Positions 37,294 through 45,196 are shown, counted from the first letter of the stretch. The stretch: DNA of 64,000 nucleotides from Lysobacteraceae bacterium (GCA_026005075.1 BPKJ01000001.1:248001-312000), one strand, 5' to 3'. Made by a program: numbers and translations. The notes: generated from the sequence alone by a model not told the origin.

Positions 37294-38142
37294 ATGCCCA
37301 TGCAGCCCACCCCGAACGGCCTTGCCGACGCGACCCTGAGCTTCATCGGCGGGGGCAACATGGCCCGCGCCCTCATCGGCGGATTGCGCCGCCGCGGCGT
37401 GCCGGGCACCTCGATCCGGGTCGGTGAGCCCGGCGACGAGCTGCGCGCGGCGCTGGTCCGGGACTTCGGCGTCCACGCCACCGCCGACAACCTGGAGGCG
37501 GTGCGCGAGGCCGAGGTGGTGGTGCTGGCCGTCAAGCCGCAGGTGATGCGCCCTGTCCTCACCGCCCTGGCCCCGGGACTCGGGGAGCACAGCCTGCTGG
37601 TGTCGGTCGCCGCCGGGATCACCACCGCCCAGGTACGGAACTGGGCCGGCAGCGGGCGGCGGGTGGTGCGGGTCATGCCCAACACCCCCGCGCTGGTCGG
37701 GCGTGGTGCCAGCGGGCTGTTCGCCGGCCCGGGCTGCACCGAGAGGGACCGGGCGCGGGCCGAGGAACTGCTGGCCGCGGTCGGCGTCTGCGCGTGGATC
37801 GACGACGAAGCCTTGATGGATGCCGTCACCGCGCTCTCGGGCAGCGGCCCGGCCTACGTGTTCCTGCTCGCCGAGGCCATGCAGGCCGCCGGCGAGGCCG
37901 AGGGCCTGCCGCGCGAAGTCGCCCGCCTGCTCGCCCGTCACACCTTGATCGGTGCGGCCGCGATGCTGGACCAGCAGGACGAGGAGGCAGCCGAGCTGCG
38001 CCGCCGGGTGACCTCGCCCGGCGGCACCACCCAGGCGGCCCTCGAGGCCCTGCGCGAGGGCGGCTTCGAGGCGCTGCTCGCCCGCGCCGTTCACGCGGCG
38101 CGCCAGCGCGGGGTCGAACTGGCCCACGCCGCGGAGGGCTGA
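37294..38142 (+). CDS. proC: Pyrroline-5-carboxylate reductase
   Basis: ProC reduces pyrroline-5-carboxylate to proline with NAD(P)H. The 282-residue protein has the Rossmann motif FIGGGNMARALIGGL, VVLAVKPQVM, VRVMPNTPALVGRGASGLF, and the C-terminal dimer and substrate region ALSGSGPAYVFLLAEAM with RRVTSPGGTTQAAL. ATG 37294 is followed two codons later by another ATG that could also serve. The three-base spacing to yggT suggests coupling. Confidence 0.96.
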   Translation: MPMQPTPNGLADATLSFIGGGNMARALIGGLRRRGVPGTSIRVGEPGDELRAALVRDFGVHATADNLEAVREAEVVVLAVKPQVMRPVLTALAPGLGEHSLLVSVAAGITTAQVRNWAGSGRRVVRVMPNTPALVGRGASGLFAGPGCTERDRARAEELLAAVGVCAWIDDEALMDAVTALSGSGPAYVFLLAEAMQAAGEAEGLPREVARLLARHTLIGAAAMLDQQDEEAAELRRRVTSPGGTTQAALEALREGGFEALLARAVHAARQRGVELAHAAEG

Positions 38143-38144
38143 GC

Positions 38145-38720
38145 ATGGGCTACCTCGCCCAGGCGGCCGCGCTGCTGATCGAGATCCTGTGCGGGCTGCT
38201 GGCCGGGCTGTTCGTGCTGCGCGCCCTGCTGCAGTGGGCCCGGGCCAACTTCCACAACCCGATCAGCCAGTTCTTCTACCGCGCCACCAACCCGGTGCTG
38301 ATGCCGCTGCGGCGGGTGCTGCCGCCGTGGCGGGGGCTCGACCTGGCTGCGCTGCTGGTCGCACTCGTGATCTGCGCGCTCAAGGTCTGGCTGCTGGCCG
38401 CGCTCGGCGGCATGCTGCTGGGCCCGATCGCGAGCGCCGTGCTCGGCAGCGCCGCCTTGCTCGACCTGCTGCTGTATCTGTTCTTCTGGCTGATCCTGGT
38501 CCGCGTGGTGGCAAGCTTCTTCGCCACCGATACCTACCATCCGGTCTTCCCGCTGCTCATGCAGCTCACCGAGCCGGTGCTGGCGCCCCTGCGGCGGTGG
38601 CTGCCGGCACTCGGACCGTTCGACCTCTCGCCGCTGCTCGCCACCCTGCTGATCCTGCTCGCCCAGGTGCTCCTGGTCGCGCCGCTGCAGGACCTCGGCA
38701 TCCAGCTGGCGCGGGGTTGA
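38145..38720 (+). CDS. yggT: YggT family membrane protein
   Basis: A 191-residue inner-membrane protein with two tandem YGGT repeats. Each has two helices followed by the conserved short motif seen here as NPISQFFYRATNPVLMPLRR and HPVFPLLMQLTEPVLAPLRR. The family has been linked to osmotic tolerance and cell-surface homeostasis, but the mechanism is unknown. It belongs to the yggS-proC-yggT unit. Confidence 0.93.
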   Translation: MGYLAQAAALLIEILCGLLAGLFVLRALLQWARANFHNPISQFFYRATNPVLMPLRRVLPPWRGLDLAALLVALVICALKVWLLAALGGMLLGPIASAVLGSAALLDLLLYLFFWLILVRVVASFFATDTYHPVFPLLMQLTEPVLAPLRRWLPALGPFDLSPLLATLLILLAQVLLVAPLQDLGIQLARG

Positions 38721-38725
38721 GGGCG

Positions 38726-39463
38726 GTGGCCGCGGTGCTGCAGGCGTGGTCAGGGCCGGCTCCGGCCCGTCCGCTGGAACTGCTGGCGGTGCGCCACGGC
38801 CAGGCCTCGCTGCAGGCCGAGGACTACGACCAGCTCTCGGCGATCGGCCGTGCCCAGGCCGAGGCGCTGGGCGACTGGATCGGCCGCCACGGCCTGCACT
38901 TCGACCGTGTGCTGTGCGGGGACATGCAGCGCCACCGGCAGACCCTCGACGGCATCGCGGCCGGCCTTGGCCGCCATGGACTCGCCCTGCCCGAGGTGCG
39001 CATCGATCCGCGTCTGAACGAGTTCGACCACCGCCGCCTCGCGAGCAGCTACGCGGCGCGATGTCCGGAGCACCCAGGCGTGCAGGCACTCGGCGAGCGG
39101 GCGGCGCGGGATCCTCGCCGGGTGCTGGAACTGCTCAGGGACGCGCTCCTCGCCTGGTCGCGCGACGAACTGCCCGATGCGGGCGAGCCCTGGACGGCCT
39201 TCAAGGCGCGGGCGCGGGCCGCGCTCGAGGACCTGTCCGCAGGCCCCCACGGCAGCGTGCTGCTGGTGTCCTCGGCCGGCGTCATCGCCCAGCTCGCGGC
39301 CGCGGCCAGCGGGCTGACCGATCCGCAGTGCATCGCGCTCAAGCTCAGCCTGCGCAACAGTGCGCTGTGCCGGATCGCGGCAGCCCGCGGTACGCTGCGC
39401 CTCCTGGACTGGAACGGCCTGCCCCACCTCGCGCACCGGCGCGATCTGTGGACCCAGGTCTAG
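38726..39463 (+). CDS. Histidine phosphatase family protein
   Basis: A 245-residue phosphoglycerate-mutase-like phosphatase. The catalytic motif LAVRHGQA lies near residue 25, followed by VLCGDMQRHRQT (second Arg) and LNEFDHRR (acid). The second catalytic histidine sits where VSSAGVI appears, a position normally reading S/T-H-G. Here Ala-Gly replaces His-Gly, so activity may be reduced. The start is uncertain: GTG 38726, TTG 38717 or GTG 38735 are all in frame. The yggT stop is six bases upstream, so it is likely the last gene of that unit. Confidence 0.8.
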   Translation: MAAVLQAWSGPAPARPLELLAVRHGQASLQAEDYDQLSAIGRAQAEALGDWIGRHGLHFDRVLCGDMQRHRQTLDGIAAGLGRHGLALPEVRIDPRLNEFDHRRLASSYAARCPEHPGVQALGERAARDPRRVLELLRDALLAWSRDELPDAGEPWTAFKARARAALEDLSAGPHGSVLLVSSAGVIAQLAAAASGLTDPQCIALKLSLRNSALCRIAAARGTLRLLDWNGLPHLAHRRDLWTQV

Positions 39464-39586
39464 CTAGCCCTGCGCGAGTCGAGGAACTGCCCCTCCGACG
39501 TTCTGCCGGTTTGTGCCGGCGCACGGGGTGTCGACGGTTGCAGCCAGGGCGAACCCACGCGCGGTTTGGGGTATGCGGGTACGATG

Positions 39587-39623
39587 TGGCCGCCTCCCCG
39601 AGGCCTGCCGCAGGAGGCGGCCA
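39587..39623. terminator. Strong GC hairpin downstream of the phosphatase gene
   Basis: TGGCCGCCTCC (39587-39597) and GGAGGCGGCCA (39613-39623) are perfect eleven-base inverted repeats with a fifteen-base loop. They lie in the 210-base gap between the convergent phosphatase gene and the hypothetical gene at 39674. There is no T tract on either side, so it may be a weak terminator, a processing barrier or a relic. Nothing else was seen in this gap. Confidence 0.4.
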
Positions 39624-39673
39624 AAGCACGCCCTCTCCCCGGGCGCGCCATCACCGCAGAGGAAAGAACATAC

Positions 39674-40312
39674 TTACTGGCAGAGCCTGGCTTCGTCCAT
39701 CAGCCAGCGGATCTTCATGCCCACGAGCTGCCACTCGGGCTTGCTGTCGAGCTTCCCGTCTCCATCGCTATCCACGGTGTAGCGGTACTCCCACTCGTAT
39801 TCGATATCCGCCATCGCGAAGTGGGTGCCGACGGTGATCTGTGAGCAGGTCACTCTAAGCGAAACCCGCTCCCCAGGCCGCCCGGGATAGTCCGGCGTCG
39901 GCCCCTCGTCAGCGGAGACAGTCTTCGCCTCGTGCGGCGCCCGCAGCAGGATATCCTTCTGCCATTCCATCGCCAGGCCTTGGGGCACCTCGTCCGCAGG
40001 GTACTGGACGAGCAGTTCGATCTGGTCAGCCAGCCGCATCCCGTGAGCCACATGCTCGACAAAGCCCCATCCTGCACCACCACGGGTCACGGTCATGTGC
40101 AATAAGGTGCCAAGTGGCCTTGCCGCCGCCGCAGACGCCTCGCTCCCAACCGTGACCTGCGGCTCGACAACCCCCTGCTCTGTCCAAGCCAGCGACGGAC
40201 CCGCCGCCCGCACTTCAGGGCCACCCAGGGCGACCGCAAGGACGGGGGCAAAGGCGAGGAGCTTCATGGCCTTCATGGTCTTCATGGTCTTCATGGTCTT
40301 CATGGTCTTCAT
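39674..40312 (-). CDS. Hypothetical secreted protein with tandem start codons and a calcium-loop motif
   Basis: I recognise no family. Read from ATG 40312, the 212-residue product has a signal peptide: four Met-Lys-Thr repeats and Met-Lys-Ala, then KLLAFAPVLAVALGG and a likely cut near ARA/AG at residue 35. The mature part is beta-rich, with two cysteines, and near the C-terminus it has a Ca2+-loop-like pattern DSDGDGKLD. Any of six in-frame ATGs, spaced nine bases apart, could be used; the first follows a CAGGAG site at 12 bases. It is less GC-rich than its neighbours and sits in a patch of mobile-element debris, so it is probably acquired. Confidence 0.6.
   Translation of the reverse strand: MKTMKTMKTMKTMKAMKLLAFAPVLAVALGGPEVRAAGPSLAWTEQGVVEPQVTVGSEASAAAARPLGTLLHMTVTRGGAGWGFVEHVAHGMRLADQIELLVQYPADEVPQGLAMEWQKDILLRAPHEAKTVSADEGPTPDYPGRPGERVSLRVTCSQITVGTHFAMADIEYEWEYRYTVDSDGDGKLDSKPEWQLVGMKIRWLMDEARLCQ
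40262..40312 (-). repeat. Nine-base tandem repeat over the start codon
   Basis: Four perfect copies of ATGAAGACC are followed by ATGAAGGCC and ATGAAG on the minus strand, giving ATGs at 40312, 40303, 40294, 40285, 40276 and 40267. All are in frame with the downstream signal peptide. Copy change would lengthen the leader peptide by three residues per unit without shifting the frame. Confidence 0.95.
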
Positions 40313-40388
40313 GTTTTGCTTGGCGCTCCTGAATCCCAGGAGGATCACCAAACCGCCCTTTTCCACCTACCCGGCAGCGGGCCGCCTC

Positions 40389-40418
40389 ATTCTACGAAGG
40401 TGCAACGAAACGCCGCAA
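40389..40418 (-). promoter_or_regulatory. Candidate promoter of the 39674-40312 gene
   Basis: TTGCGG (40418-40413), an 18-base spacer and TAGAAT (40394-40389, five of six consensus bases) lie about 77 bases upstream of the first ATG of the tandem-start gene. Confidence 0.45.
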
Positions 40419-40679
40419 CACATCTTTCCCCCTATCTTCAGCACATCGAAACCGCGGCCGCCTCGCCCATGTCCGCATTCGATGTTCACGCCAAACAGGC
40501 GCGGCGCCCACCGCCAGGCTGGCTCAACATCTTCCCCGACCTCAACCGCGTGAGCGCATCCTTGGCTCGACGACAGGCGGCAAGAAGCAGTGCAGGCAAG
40601 CGCACACGGCACGACGTCCCCCCGTATCTGAGTAGCACCGCGATCTGGAGTCCAATTCCGATCGACAAGGAGATGGGAC

Positions 40680-40726
40680 GTGAAGAAGATGTTTACCGAA
40701 GAGCAGATCATCGGCTTTCTGCGTGA
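40680..40726 (+). pseudogene. IS3-family transposase orfA, N-terminal remnant
   Basis: The reading MKKMFTEEQIIGFLREA is the well-known start of IS3-family (IS407-type) OrfA, preceded by an AAGGAGATGG ribosome site. After about 16 residues the frame passes into IS256-derived sequence, so the rest of the element is gone. Only the left end survives. Confidence 0.7.
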
Positions 40727-40952
40727 GGCGGGAGCGCACGCCGGTGATCACCCTGGCGAGCCAGGCCAAGCCCTTGAGCCTGAGCCAGTGCGTCATGCGA
40801 CCTTGGCCAGCTTGAACAACACCAACGGCTCGATGCCGTCGCGCGAGATCGCGCCGCGGGTGCGGTCGGTGCGATGGCGCACGGTGGCGAAGGTGGACGC
40901 GATCGGGTGGGTGGTGCGCAGGTGGCGCTCGTGCTCGGCCGGGAAGATGCGT
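40727..40952 (-). pseudogene. IS256-family transposase, C-terminal remnant
   Basis: On the minus strand this encodes PAEHERHLRTTHPI, STFATVRHRTDRTRGAISRD and, after a frameshift at KVA, HWLRLKGLAWLARVITG. It is a diverged copy of the last 75 residues of the intact transposase at 61,584-62,792, in opposite orientation. Stop and frame damage show it is dead. Confidence 0.88.
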
Positions 40953-41218
40953 CGGTCAGACCGCTGGCTCCTTCGGCCAGGTAGCGGCCCCGGCCATTTA
41001 CGCGCGGTGGCGGCCTCACGCCATGACGCAAGGCCGCTTCACTGACCAGGAGCCCGTGCCAGCTCATCTCCTGAACCCTCTGCAGGCGACGGGCGAAGGC
41101 GAGTCAGACGTTCTTTATGAAGGTTCATCCGGCTGCTCCTGGAAGTACGGGGTTGTTTGACGACGTCCAGTCGCCCAGAGGCAGTCCGGGCGAACCACCG
41201 ATACAACCTACGGAAGCG

Positions 41219-42049
41219 TCACAGCTCGCGCTGCCCTCCGTCCCGCCGATGCCGGCGCTCGGCCCAGCCGGCGATGATCCGCTCCAGCGCCGCCAGCCCA
41301 TCGGTGAGGGCGGCCGGTCCGGGTTGCAGGATCAGCGGTGAAGGCACCTCGTGGAGTTCCCCGTCGCGCACGGCGCGGACCCGGTCCCATCCGGGCCGTG
41401 CGGCCACCCGCTCCGGCCGGAACTTCTTGCCGCACCAGGAGCCGATCACGATCTCGGGGTCGCGCTCCAGCAGCGCGCGGTCGTCGGCGAGGATGCGGCC
41501 GCGCGCCAGCGGCTGCCCGGCCAGCTCCGGGAACAGGTCCTCGCCGCCCGCGACCCGCACCAGTTCGGACACCCACTGGATGCCGCTGATCCTCGGCTCG
41601 TCCCACTCCTCGAAATAGACCCGCGGCCGCACGCCGCGAGCCGCGGCGCGAGCTGCGCAGGCATCCAGCGCGCGCCGCCACGCGTCCACCAGCCGGCGTG
41701 CGCGGCCGGGGCGCCCGACCAGTCCGCCCAGGCGCAGGACGTAGTCGAGGATGCCCTCCACGCTGCGATGGTTGGCGATCCAGACCTCGATGCCCTTGCC
41801 GATCAGCTCGGCCGCGATCGGCGCCTGGATGTCGGAGAAGCCGATCACGAAGTCCGGACGCAGGTCCAGGATGCGCTCGATCCGCGCCGAGGTGAAGGCG
41901 CTGACCTTGGGTTTCTCCCGGCGCGCCCGTGGCGGCCTCACGGTGAAGCCCGAGATGCCGACGATCCGCGCCTCCTCGCCCAGCAGGTAGAGGGTTTCGG
42001 TCGGCTCCTCGGTCAGGCAGACGATGCGTCGCGGCCCATGCCCTGCCAT
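41219..42049 (-). CDS. BtuF-like cobalamin/iron-chelate-binding protein without signal peptide
   Basis: A 276-residue protein of the periplasmic-binding (COG0614) fold used for vitamin B12 and Fe-siderophore uptake. It shows RIVCLTEEPTETLYLLGEEARIVGIS, then KPKVSAFTSARIERILDLRPDFVIGFSD and a long bridging helix, here given by key segments only. It lacks a signal peptide: ATG 42049, placed by a GGAGGA site, opens directly into the fold. It may be cytoplasmic, or a true start with a signal may have been lost. No permease or ATPase gene is adjacent. It is 13 bases after pdxH on the same strand. Confidence 0.78.
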   Translation of the reverse strand: MAGHGPRRIVCLTEEPTETLYLLGEEARIVGISGFTVRPPRARREKPKVSAFTSARIERILDLRPDFVIGFSDIQAPIAAELIGKGIEVWIANHRSVEGILDYVLRLGGLVGRPGRARRLVDAWRRALDACAARAAARGVRPRVYFEEWDEPRISGIQWVSELVRVAGGEDLFPELAGQPLARGRILADDRALLERDPEIVIGSWCGKKFRPERVAARPGWDRVRAVRDGELHEVPSPLILQPGPAALTDGLAALERIIAGWAERRHRRDGGQREL

Positions 42050-42062
42050 CCGGTCCTCCGGC

Positions 42063-42659
42063 TCAGGGATAGAGCATGCGCTTGCCCCAGCTGCCGTCGG
42101 CCGCACGCTCGTAGAGGTAGCGCTCGTGGAGGCGGAACTGGGCCCCATACCAGAGCTCGATGGCGTCCGGCTCGACCCGGTAGCCCGACCAGTGCGGCGG
42201 GCGGGGCACCGGCCCGTCCGCGAAGCGGCGCTCGAACTCGGCGATGCGCGCCTCGAAGGTCTCGCGGGAAGGCAGGGTGCGGGACTGATCCGAAGCCCAT
42301 GCGCCGATCTGGCTCATGCGAGGCCGCGAGGCGAAGTAGCGATCGGCTTCCGCGTCGCTCACCCGCCGCGCCACGCCCTCGATCCGCACCTGCACGCCAT
42401 GGCGCAGGTGCCGCCAGTGGAACAGCAGTGCCACCTGCGGATGGGCCTCGATCTCCCGCGCCTTGCGGCTCTCGCAGTTGGTGTAGAAGACAAAGCCGCG
42501 CTCGTCGAAACCCTTGAGCAGCACGGTGCGCACCGACGGCCGCCCACCTTCGCCGACGGTGGCCAGACTCATCGCGGTCGGCTCGGGGTCGCCGCTGGCA
42601 CGCGCCTCCTCGAGGAGATCGCGAAACGTCAGCAGCACCTCGGCTTGAAGGTCGTTCAT
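42063..42659 (-). CDS. pdxH: Pyridoxine/pyridoxamine 5'-phosphate oxidase
   Basis: PdxH makes PLP from PNP or PMP using FMN and oxygen. The 198-residue protein has [31 protein letters not shown] (FMN site), the [19 protein letters not shown] stretch, [22 protein letters not shown] and the C-terminal signature [18 protein letters not shown]. An AAGGAGAAGCC site precedes ATG 42659. The window has several PLP enzymes (BioA, AlaA, YggS) but no B6 operon. Confidence 0.95.
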   Translation of the reverse strand: MNDLQAEVLLTFRDLLEEARASGDPEPTAMSLATVGEGGRPSVRTVLLKGFDERGFVFYTNCESRKAREIEAHPQVALLFHWRHLRHGVQVRIEGVARRVSDAEADRYFASRPRMSQIGAWASDQSRTLPSRETFEARIAEFERRFADGPVPRPPHWSGYRVEPDAIELWYGAQFRLHERYLYERAADGSWGKRMLYP

Positions 42660-42696
42660 GGCTTCTCCTTGCATGGTTCGGGAACGGTGCCTGCGC

Positions 42697-43182
42697 TCAG
42701 CCGGCCGCGCGCCCACCGCCCTCCTGCAGGCGGCCGGCGAGGGCGCGGAAGGCCTCGGCCACGCCATGCCCGGTGCTCGCCCGCACCGCATGGACGGCAA
42801 CGCCCTCCGGCAGCGCCGACAGGGCCGGCAGCGCCTCGTCACGACGACGGTTGAGCAGCAGGCTGGCCGGACGCGGGCCCAGCATCCCCAGCGCCGCGCG
42901 TAGCGCGTGGCAGGCCGCCTCCACCGAGTCCGTGCGGCTGGTGTCGGCCACCGCCACCAGCGCGTCGCTGTGGGCAAGGAAGGCCTGCCCGAGCGACTCG
43001 AGGGTGCAACGCGAGTTGACGTCCCAGATCTCCAGCACCGGCCCCTCGGCATCCGGACGCCAGCGGGTGACCTGGATGCCGGGATGCTCGGGGCAGGGTC
43101 GGCCCGACAGCGCCGCGACCACGCTGCTGCGGCCCGAGCGCCAGTCGCCGAGCATGTTCACCTTGAAGGGTCCCTGGTCCAT
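42697..43182 (-). CDS. Small GTPase-like protein with degenerate P-loop
   Basis: A 161-residue protein that looks like a lone G-domain. [15 protein letters not shown] (residues 6-20) sits where a P-loop GxxxxGK[ST] belongs, but Arg replaces Lys. EIWDVNS (51-57) resembles the G3 strand, [11 protein letters not shown] (77-87) the Rab/Ras beta-4 region, LLLNRRRDE (108-116) the NKxD motif with Lys and spacing changed, and VRASTGHGV (133-141) the G5 loop. Nucleotide binding is therefore uncertain. Similar single G-domain proteins act in bacterial polarity and motility switches, but no partner is next to it. The start ATG 43182 lacks a strong ribosome site. Confidence 0.6.
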   Translation of the reverse strand: MDQGPFKVNMLGDWRSGRSSVVAALSGRPCPEHPGIQVTRWRPDAEGPVLEIWDVNSRCTLESLGQAFLAHSDALVAVADTSRTDSVEAACHALRAALGMLGPRPASLLLNRRRDEALPALSALPEGVAVHAVRASTGHGVAEAFRALAGRLQEGGGRAAG

Positions 43183-43238
43183 GCCGTTCGCCGCGCCGTC
43201 TTCCGCCACTCGGGCGCTGTGGGTGAGCAACCCGGCGA

Positions 43239-44090
43239 CTATACCCGATGCCCGCCGTGGCCCGCGGCGACCGGGTCCTGCCCGTCCCGCGCGGCGAGCT
43301 CGGCGGCATAGCCCTCGGACCAGCCCGGATAGCGCGGCGCCCAGCCCGCCGCGCGCAGGCGCGCGTTGCGGATCCGGCGCCCCCGGCCGCCGCCCTCGAC
43401 CGACCCCAGCGCAGGTCGCCCGCACAGGGCCCGCAGGCCGTCGAGCACCTCGAACTCGGGGGCGGGCCGGTCGTCGCTCACGTTGTAGCAGGGGCCGGGA
43501 GCCGGGACGGCGAGCAGGTGGGCGAGCGCCGCGGCCGCATCCTCGGCATGGATGCGGTTGGTCCAGCGCCGGCTGCCGCGCTCGCCCGCGAGTGCCCGCC
43601 GCCACATCCGCTCACGCCCGGGGCCGTAGATGCCGGCGAGGCGGCAGATCACCAGACCCGGCAACAGCGCGGCCGCCCGGCGCTCGGCCTCGAGCAGGAT
43701 CGCTCCGTTCCAGCGCGCGGGCGCCGCTGCGGTGTCCTCGTCGACCCAGCCGCCGTCCTCGCCGCCGTAGACCGCGGTCGAGCTGACCAGCAGGCAGCGC
43801 ACCAGCGAGGCACCGAAGGCCGCGGCCAGTGCATCGAGGCTGCGCACGTAGGTGGCCCGGTAGTCCTCCGGCGTGCGCCGGTCGGGGCTGAGCGCGATCA
43901 CCAGCGCGGTCGCTCCCCAGTCGGCCAGTTGCCCGGGCTCGAGCCGGGTCACGTCGACCCGCGCCAGACGCAGTCCGGGGACGGAAGGGGCCGCGCTGCG
44001 CCGCAGTCCGAGGACCGGCACCGCGCCTGCGGCGAGACGGCGCGCCAGCCGCATGCCGAGATCGCCGCAACCCGCGATCGCGACCCGCAT
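43239..44090 (-). CDS. NAD(P)-dependent epimerase/reductase (SDR extended family)
   Basis: A 283-residue protein with an N-terminal Rossmann motif AGCGDLGMRLARRL. A Ser-Ser-Thr-Ala-Val-Tyr-Gly stretch (VSSTAVYGG) is typical of extended short-chain dehydrogenases, although the usual YxxxK pair is replaced by NGAILLEAERRA, so catalysis may differ. RLAGIYGPGRERM and NRIHAEDAAAALAHLL are family motifs of YeeZ-like proteins. It shares one base with the end of xrtH and so probably belongs to its transcript. The substrate is unknown. Confidence 0.82.
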   Translation of the reverse strand: MRVAIAGCGDLGMRLARRLAAGAVPVLGLRRSAAPSVPGLRLARVDVTRLEPGQLADWGATALVIALSPDRRTPEDYRATYVRSLDALAAAFGASLVRCLLVSSTAVYGGEDGGWVDEDTAAAPARWNGAILLEAERRAAALLPGLVICRLAGIYGPGRERMWRRALAGERGSRRWTNRIHAEDAAAALAHLLAVPAPGPCYNVSDDRPAPEFEVLDGLRALCGRPALGSVEGGGRGRRIRNARLRAAGWAPRYPGWSEGYAAELAARDGQDPVAAGHGGHRV

Positions 44091-44593
44091 CAGGCCTGCG
44101 CCGCCTGCACCGGCCGGCGACGCGGCAGGTAGCGCAGCCAGATCAGCCAGACCGCCAGCGCGTCGAGCACGATCAGCGCCTGCCACAGGTAAAGGTGGAA
44201 CCAGTCGAACGCGACCCTCGACCATTGGCCGAGGTAGAACAGCGAGACGATGCGCACCACGTTCAGCGCCTGGATGGCGAAAAAGCCGATGGCAATGCCC
44301 GCCAGCTTGTGCTTCCAGGGTGCCGGGAAGGCCAGCACGGCCGCGACCAGGATGATCACCGCCTCGATGCCGTCGCAACCGGGGGCGATGGCGACCGCAA
44401 AGCCGTTGCTCAGGCTGCGGATGACCACGCCCTCGGCGGCCACGTCGGTATCGAACAGCTGGATCAGGCCGCCGCTGATGTGCGCCAGCACGCCGGTGAA
44501 GGGGACGGTCAGATGCTCGGCGGCGAAGTTCGAGATGCGGAAGGCGAACAGCGCGACCAGCAGGACCACGAAAAGGAGGAAGAAACGCAGCAT
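44090..44593 (-). CDS. xrtH: Exosortase XrtH
   Basis: Exosortases are integral-membrane transpeptidases that cut and anchor proteins bearing a C-terminal sorting helix; XrtH goes with IPTL-CTERM substrates. The 167-residue protein has about five membrane helices and the catalytic triad Cys73 (APGCDGIEA), Arg114 (NVVRIVSLFY) and His133 (WFHLYLWQ). Its short size fits XrtH rather than the long XrtA type. No IPTL-CTERM protein is encoded in this window. It is divergent from aroK and shares a palindromic -10 with it. Confidence 0.88.
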   Translation of the reverse strand: MLRFFLLFVVLLVALFAFRISNFAAEHLTVPFTGVLAHISGGLIQLFDTDVAAEGVVIRSLSNGFAVAIAPGCDGIEAVIILVAAVLAFPAPWKHKLAGIAIGFFAIQALNVVRIVSLFYLGQWSRVAFDWFHLYLWQALIVLDALAVWLIWLRYLPRRRPVQAAQA

Positions 44594-44621
44594 GGCAAGG
44601 TGCCAGGGTCAAGGCCGGTGA

Positions 44622-44631
44622 ATGCTAGCAT
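44622..44631. promoter_or_regulatory. Palindromic -10 between xrtH and aroK
   Basis: ATGCTAGCAT is a perfect ten-base palindrome that gives TAGCAT as a -10 on both strands. Rightwards (44626-44631) it lies seven bases before the aroK ATG, so that transcript could be leaderless. Leftwards (44627-44622) it would give an xrtH leader of about 22 bases. No strong -35 was found in either direction. Confidence 0.4.
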
Positions 44632-44638
44632 CCTGTCC

Positions 44639-45196
44639 ATGAATCCGGCTTCCAACCTCGTTCTCATCGGCCCCATGGGTGCCGGCAAGAGCAGCCTCGG
44701 CCGGCTGCTGGCGCCCCGCTTCGGGCTGGTCCTGCGCGACCTCGACCGGATGATCGAGGAACGCTGCGGGGTGGCCATCCCGACCATCTTCGAGCTCGAG
44801 GGCGAGGCGGGCTTCCGCCAGCGGGAGCGCGGCGTGCTGGAGGAGGTCTGCGCGGGCGCCGGCCAGCTCATCGCCACCGGCGGCGGCGCGGTGCTCGACC
44901 CGGCCAACCGCGAGCGGCTGCGGCGCTGCGGCTTCGTGGTCTGGCTCAAGGTCGGCATCGAGCTCCAGCTGCGCCGGCTGGGGCGGGACCGTTCGCGGCC
45001 GCTGCTGCAGGTGGCGGAGCGGGAGCAGCGCCTCCGGCAGCTCGCGGCCGAACGCGAGCCGCTGTATGCCGAGACCTGCGATCTCGTCTTCGAGCCCGGT
45101 CCGGTCGCGGCGCGCAGCGCGGCCGCCGCGCTGGCGCGCGAACTGGAGCGGCACTGGCAGCGCCACCCCGCCACGCCCGCGGCCGTGCCGGCATGA
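44639..45196 (+). CDS. aroK: Shikimate kinase
   Basis: AroK phosphorylates shikimate in aromatic amino-acid synthesis. The 185-residue protein has the P-loop [11 protein letters not shown] (residues 11-21), the shikimate residues [10 protein letters not shown] and [16 protein letters not shown] and the lid arginine in GRDRSRPLL. It is joined to aroB by an ATGA overlap, the classic pair. ATG 44639 has no ribosome site but lies just after a -10-like element. Confidence 0.95.
   Translation: MNPASNLVLIGPMGAGKSSLGRLLAPRFGLVLRDLDRMIEERCGVAIPTIFELEGEAGFRQRERGVLEEVCAGAGQLIATGGGAVLDPANRERLRRCGFVVWLKVGIELQLRRLGRDRSRPLLQVAEREQRLRQLAAEREPLYAETCDLVFEPGPVAARSAAAALARELERHWQRHPATPAAVPA

Larger units (their letters stand above)
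40419..41218. other. Gene-poor remnant patch with transposase debris
   Basis: About 800 bases without an intact gene. From left to right it holds unassigned sequence to about 40,670, then the start of an IS3-type orfA (40680-40726), which runs directly into a reversed IS256-type C-terminus (40727-40952). Unassigned sequence follows up to the end of the BtuF-like gene. One minus-strand reading around 40,980-41,070 contains SWHGLLVSEAALRHG and RVNGRGRYLAEG but matches nothing I recognise. Confidence 0.6.

Noticed and set aside
40367-40711. 114-codon minus-strand ORF upstream of the tandem-start gene
   Set aside because: It has no ribosome site, crosses the IS3 fragment and shows no domain; treated as noise.
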